A stretch of DNA of 7,814 nucleotides, from the NCBI GenBank assembly GCA_009778355.1, contig WRJY01000226.1, positions 1 through 7,814 on the forward strand, written 5' to 3'. Positions 6,201 to 7,814 of this stretch are shown one piece after another (positions within the stretch are counted from its first letter, which is position 1; each line of letters starts with the position of its first letter). Origin of the DNA: Desulfovibrionaceae bacterium (GTDB taxonomy: Bacteria; Pseudomonadota; Gammaproteobacteria; Burkholderiales; Burkholderiaceae_C). A program made the translations under genes and the position numbers. The notes below the pieces were generated by a model that was given only the letters and a program-made list of their open reading frames with translations, was not told the origin of the DNA and did no database searches.

Positions 6201-7047
6201 CACCCACCCCGGAATCGCGGACACGGCAGTCGGCGGCATGATGGTGGTCTTTGGCACCGGCCGCAACGTGGCCACGGGCGACGATATCAACACGAACGTG
6301 CAAACGCTGTATTCGGTGCTGGACAACAGCCGTTACATGGTCAACTCCCCCGACAGCAGCTTGGGCCAGCGCCTGATAGTGAACCCCGGCACGGGCGGCC
6401 ACCTTGGCGACCCAGGCTACGTACCGGCGCCTGCCGCCTTGGGCGCTGGCGTACTCGCCGCCAACCTGGCCCAGCAGACGGTCACCGCCGCGGGCGTGTT
6501 GCAGGCCACGGACGATCTGAGCGCGGCCACCTGGATGGGCCGCAACGGCTGGTATCTGGATTTCCCGGAAACGGGCGAACGCCTGCTGCAATCCATCCAG
6601 TTCTATGACGCCTCCAACATCCTGTCGGTGTACTCGCAAATCCCGCCCAAGGGCAGCGCGGAAGGCATCGCCGCCGCCGCCGGAACGGAAAGCTGCCAGA
6701 GCGGCACCGTGGATGCGGGGCGCGAGTTCCTGACGTTCATCAACATCATGGACGGCAAAGCGCCCTCGGTGCAACTGATCGACGTCAATGGAGACGGCAA
6801 CTATGACAGCGGCGACAACGGCGTCTCGCGCGTGGCCACGACTTACGGCCCGCATACGCAAACCATCATCGGCGACCGCATATACGACTACAGCCCCAAT
6901 GGCGGCGGCGCCAGTAGCGGTAACCCGCCGCCGCCCTGCCCGAATCCTGCGAATTGCCCACCACCGCCGCGCTGCGACAACCCTGCAACTTGCGACGCCC
7001 GCATGCCCCAGCAGACCCTGCTCCCAAGCTGGCGCCAGTGGCAGTAA
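3208..7047 (+). CDS. pilY1: Type IV pilus tip adhesin and biogenesis factor PilY1 (PilC-like)
   Basis: A 1279-residue exported protein of the PilY1/PilC family, the pilus-tip adhesin and surface sensor that also counters pilus retraction. The signal peptide has a basic start, a hydrophobic core near 18-33 and a likely cut after Ala-Leu-Ala34. The N-terminal half is von Willebrand A-like: Asp58-Asp-Ser60-Asn-Ser62 fits the DxSxS metal site and Met-Thr-Asp221-Gly-Gly the later vWA strand. The C-terminal half is the PilY1 beta-propeller: Gly-Asp-Ile-Val-Asn-Ser at 649-654, Tyr-Val-Gly-Gly-Asn-Asp-Gly at 685-691, and Gly-Asp-Asn-Leu-Gly-Asn-Leu-Trp-Lys at 932-940. DxNxDGxxD calcium loops start at Asp919 and Asp1192. 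RGD occurs at 432-434 and 628-630; the second is in the region comparable to the integrin-binding RGD of P. aeruginosa PilY1. The last 40 residues form a Pro/Cys-rich tail and end Ser-Trp-Arg-Gln-Trp-Gln. Length is close to but above the roughly 1160 residues of the P. aeruginosa protein. Position between pilX and pilE matches the known operon. Confidence 0.95.
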   Translation: MNVTHAPQAAKPHFRKSLLALAASAALLPQAALALDLTQAPPATVQPYVAPNVILSLDDSNSMTGKDIPGSTLSRSDLLKQAVIEVFSDTTLLPDGKIRLAWQTINGNGPYAWNYTCTVPLDASDAAKQPNQKPNILRVLEGAPGTAGSRDTSTSRGRFLNCMDHWQAPGNTPTHKMPVGVYQYMTADLNPNGPWATYPGDSSKPVEYLACRRNYHIFMTDGGWNNAPINVPPDPGTPVLPPTTNPANYDGNPHNLPDGTLYSITDPDTQIYRDLEPSSTCATYNTMTPNLNGGNIAPGYGGVVTCMSTIADWSFFLWATQLQDPTYLDQVKQPGNIAVQPSSDYLAAPDSETFIDWKTTRQGTINNKYWNPRYDPATWPHVQTYTIGFSTEAVPPGNFQNNANHTYIGPVAAPTTGVVPYGYDGDFAEYVRGDYGWHVMGSDGVVGSSYYSYYGANLHILDQSQRGLDLWHAAINGRGKFYSVNKSDDMKKAFLDIIGNIITANEPSISTMAASGFSTSRVDVNTFIAGYEPTQSWAGYVKSTLIKNDGTTPDNPNWGGQTTAQKLTGVDPATRTVLSWSNTYTGGGGNHDGFTGGVNFTYANLSAAQKALFDAGDGNGAQRINYLRGDRANEAPAGLSFRARTSVQGDIVNSSVWYTGAPASAYAMPGYADFVRHHQRAPMIYVGGNDGMLHGFAAGDGTEKITYVPKGVMSTLNLLTDPAYGQAIGHRYFVDGSPMTGDANFDGGHADSYTAATSDWRTVLVGTLGAGGRGFFVLDVTDPSSFNAGNASTLVIADHTRGNDETQISTCGALSGSELTACNTAWTAEADLGNITAAPVLDDTDGLRATQIALMNNNHWAVVLGNGYNSINKRPVLVIQFLDGTAGSNGNLMMIPATDALPGVGNANDNGLGAPRLVDINGDGRVDVAYAGDNLGNLWKFDLTSSNPTEWGVAFGGRDNPLFTATGPASPAVGAPRDKPQPISAPPTTRPNDRKMVTTHPGIADTAVGGMMVVFGTGRNVATGDDINTNVQTLYSVLDNSRYMVNSPDSSLGQRLIVNPGTGGHLGDPGYVPAPAALGAGVLAANLAQQTVTAAGVLQATDDLSAATWMGRNGWYLDFPETGERLLQSIQFYDASNILSVYSQIPPKGSAEGIAAAAGTESCQSGTVDAGREFLTFINIMDGKAPSVQLIDVNGDGNYDSGDNGVSRVATTYGPHTQTIIGDRIYDYSPNGGGASSGNPPPPCPNPANCPPPPRCDNPATCDARMPQQTLLPSWRQWQ
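5962..5988 (+). other. Calcium-binding loop 1 of PilY1 (residues 919-927)
   Basis: The loop encodes Asp-Ile-Asn-Gly-Asp-Gly-Arg-Val-Asp, a full DxNxDGxxD match. It lies just before the propeller strand Gly-Asp-Asn-Leu-Gly-Asn-Leu-Trp. In P. aeruginosa PilY1 the comparable loop binds calcium and controls pilus extension and retraction; equivalence here is inferred from motif and context. Confidence 0.8.
6781..6807 (+). other. Calcium-binding loop 2 of PilY1 (residues 1192-1200)
   Basis: The loop encodes Asp-Val-Asn-Gly-Asp-Gly-Asn-Tyr-Asp, with further Asp1203 and Asn1204 close behind. It is a second perfect DxNxDGxxD loop near the C terminus, about 30 residues before the Pro/Cys tail. Confidence 0.65.
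6925..6993 (+). repeat. Duplicated Pro-run plus CxNPAxC unit in the PilY1 tail
   Basis: The tail encodes two units: Pro1240-1243 with Cys1244-Pro-Asn-Pro-Ala-Asn-Cys1250, then Pro1251-1254, Arg, and Cys1256-Asp-Asn-Pro-Ala-Thr-Cys1262. The period is about 12 codons. Both units share C-x-N-P-A-x-C, so a tandem duplication is the simplest origin. A Gly/Ser linker (1232-1238) precedes them. Confidence 0.75.
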
Positions 7048-7055
7048 GCGCACGG

Positions 7056-7060
7056 AAGGA
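7056..7060 (+). promoter_or_regulatory. Ribosome binding site of pilE
   Basis: AAGGA lies eight bases ahead of ATG 7069, in the 21-base gap after the pilY1 stop. It supports this start, which yields a proper prepilin leader. Confidence 0.75.
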
Positions 7061-7068
7061 ACCTCGCC

Positions 7069-7497
7069 ATGACCCGGACATTGCCCAGCAAGCCACAGCA
7101 GCGCGGCTTCACGCTGATTGAACTGATGATCGTGGTGGCCGTGGTGGCCATTCTGGCGACCATCGCCGTGCCCTCTTATATGGAGTACCTGCGGCGCGGC
7201 TACCGGGCCGAGGCGCGCGCCGGCCTGTTGCAGGCCGCGCAGTGGATGGAGCGCGCGGCCACCGCAACAGGCACGTACCCGCTGACTGCGGGTTTCCCGA
7301 CCGGCCTGACCACGGTGCCATCCCAAAAATACAACATCAGCATCACGTCAACCGATGGCCTTGCATTCCAACTGACGGCCACCCCCAGCGGTTGGTCTGA
7401 CGCCAAGTGCGGCAATTACACGCTGGACCAAACCGGGTTGCGCGGCGCCAATGGGGCAACCGCCGGTCAGGTCATCCTCGACTGCTGGGGTAAATAA
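7069..7497 (+). CDS. pilE: Type IV pilus minor prepilin PilE
   Basis: A 142-residue prepilin. The 13-residue leader ends PQQRG and is followed by Phe-Thr-Leu-Ile-Glu (Glu5 is residue 18) and the classic hydrophobic helix. The C-terminal part, with Cys114-Gly-Asn-Tyr-Thr-Leu-Asp-Gln-Thr-Gly-Leu-Arg-Gly and Asp-Cys139-Trp near the end, is the pattern of the P. aeruginosa minor pilin PilE (Cys-Gly-x-Leu-x-x-Asn/Asp-Gln...Gly, Asp-Cys-Trp). It implies a disulfide loop closing at the C terminus. Being last in the cluster directly after pilY1 also fits PilE. In that model it joins the FimU-PilVWX subcomplex to the major pilin. The name should not be confused with the neisserial major pilin PilE. 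A role as major pilin is less likely given its context. Confidence 0.93.
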   Translation: MTRTLPSKPQQRGFTLIELMIVVAVVAILATIAVPSYMEYLRRGYRAEARAGLLQAAQWMERAATATGTYPLTAGFPTGLTTVPSQKYNISITSTDGLAFQLTATPSGWSDAKCGNYTLDQTGLRGANGATAGQVILDCWGK

Positions 7498-7525
7498 GCG
7501 ATCTCGCCCTTGGTCTTTCTCCCTC

Positions 7526-7550
7526 GCCCGCTTGCGCCCCGCAACCGGGC
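7526..7550. terminator. Hairpin 28 bases after pilE, possible transcript end
   Basis: GCCCG (7526-7530) pairs with CGGGC (7546-7550), and after one C-C mismatch TTGC (7532-7535) pairs with GCAA (7541-7544) around a 5-base loop. No T-run follows on the + strand, so it is not a classical Rho-independent terminator. It could still mark or protect the 3' end of the pil transcript. Confidence 0.4.
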
Positions 7551-7554
7551 AGGC

Positions 7555-7591
7555 AAAAAACGGCGTCATTCCCGCGCAGGCAGGAATGACG
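7555..7591 (-). terminator. Hairpin followed by T6 when read on the minus strand
   Basis: Read on the minus strand, the stem formed by 7591-7564 is followed after CCG by six T (complement of A at 7555-7560). This is the shape of an intrinsic terminator for leftward transcription, but no minus-strand gene is visible to its right. The match may simply be a by-product of the repeat at 7564-7591. Confidence 0.3.
7564..7591. repeat. dRS3-like short palindromic repeat
   Basis: CGTCATTCC (7564-7572) pairs perfectly with GGAATGACG (7583-7591). After a C-A mismatch, GC (7574-7575) pairs with GC (7580-7581), leaving a 4-base loop. The core at 7568-7587 is ATTCCC, eight bases, AGGAAT. It differs by one base from the neisserial dRS3 consensus ATTCCC-N8-GGGAAT. 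Repeats of this look are common between genes in betaproteobacteria; copy number here is unknown. Confidence 0.6.
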
Positions 7592-7606
7592 GGTGGGGGG
7601 CGATAC

Positions 7607-7691
7607 CCGTTCGGGCTGAGCTTGGCCTGTCCTGAGCTTGTCGAAGGGTCGAAGCCGGGCGCCGGCCAACGACCAAGCTTAGGCTGAACGG
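7607..7691. repeat. 85-base palindromic element with 18-base imperfect inverted arms
   Basis: The left arm 7607-7624 (CCGTTCGGGCTGAGCTTG) and the right arm 7674-7691 (CAAGCTTAGGCTGAACGG) are inverted copies matching at 15 of 18 positions. Inside are a second copy of CTGAGCTTG (7632-7640, first at 7616-7624), two TCGAAG (7641-7646, 7649-7654) and a small hairpin GCCGG-gcg-CCGGC (7654-7666). The CTGAGCTTGTCGAAG core is a familiar dispersed intergenic repeat of proteobacteria. It encodes no protein of its own, so this looks like a REP-type or miniature non-autonomous element. Confidence 0.65.
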
Positions 7692-7763
7692 TTCTTTCTT
7701 GAACTCCAGGTTCCTTTCGCGACAGCCTCCATCAGCGGCGACAATCAGCGTTTTGCCGCCGCC

Positions 7764-7814
7764 ATGCTCCACCCCGCCATCCGCACCCAACTCGCCCGCC
7801 GCGCCGAACGACTG
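7764..7814 (+). CDS. Possible start of an unidentified gene, cut by the window end
   Basis: ATG 7764 opens a frame of 17 codons to the window end (Met-Leu-His-Pro-Ala-Ile-Arg-Thr-Gln-Leu-Ala-Arg-Arg-Ala-Glu-Arg-Leu). The frame is open back to 7683 without another usual start. No good ribosome binding site is seen. The pattern faintly recalls the first residues of peptide chain release factor 1 (Met-x-Pro-x-Ile/Met-Arg...Leu...Arg), but 17 residues cannot establish that, and I do not assign a function. Confidence 0.3.
   Translation, partial: MLHPAIRTQLARRAERL

Noticed and set aside
5650..7326. Long minus-strand open frame (558 codons) opposite pilY1 and pilE
   Set aside because: It is a shadow of G+C-rich codon use on the + strand, has low-complexity Gly/Ala/Val/Arg/His content, no recognisable domain, and spans two well-supported genes.
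7451..7687. Small frames on both strands through the repeats after pilE
   Set aside because: Their sequences are mostly translations of the dRS3-like and CTGAGCTTGTCGAAG repeats, a common source of false small genes.

Overview
The window is a G+C-rich stretch of proteobacterial chromosome. It carries one complete type IV pilus accessory cluster, all on the + strand, in the order fimT/fimU-like, pilV, pilW, pilX, pilY1, pilE. This is the order known from the Pseudomonas aeruginosa fimU-pilVWXY1Y2-pilE operon, here without pilY2. The protein style (long Gln-Arg-Gly leaders, PilV beginning RGMTLLES, Cys-rich minor pilins) and the repeats after pilE suggest a betaproteobacterium of the Burkholderiales, perhaps Comamonadaceae or Alcaligenaceae. 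That placement is inference from recognition, not from a search.

Layout. Positions 1-161 are a short leader region with a weak hairpin plus T-run at the very start and no clear promoter. Positions 162-3128 hold four tightly packed minor prepilin genes: fimT and pilV overlap by 22 bases, pilV and pilW are 2 bases apart, and pilW and pilX overlap through a GTGA stop/start. After a 79-base gap, pilY1 (1279 codons) starts behind the best ribosome binding site of the window. pilE follows 21 bases later. Positions 7498-7763 have no convincing gene. They hold three separate palindromic structures: a plain hairpin, a copy resembling the neisserial dRS3 repeat, and an 85-base element with 18-base imperfect inverted arms. 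A reading frame opening at 7764 runs off the end and is not identified.

How the genes work together. By analogy with the P. aeruginosa system, FimT/FimU, PilV, PilW, PilX and PilE form the initiating tip complex of the pilus. The leader peptidase PilD cuts each after the Gly that precedes its hydrophobic helix, and PilY1 sits on the tip as adhesin and mechanosensor. PilY1 here keeps a von Willebrand A type metal site, two canonical calcium loops in its C-terminal half, and an RGD in the region where P. aeruginosa PilY1 has its integrin-binding RGD. The FimT-like pilin has a GRxR motif near its C terminus, of the kind linked to DNA binding in FimT proteins, so a role in DNA uptake is possible. 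I see no new type of system. The points worth following are the GRxR motif, the two RGDs, the Pro/Cys tail of PilY1, the PilX without Glu5 but with three close Cys pairs, and the repeat cluster after pilE.
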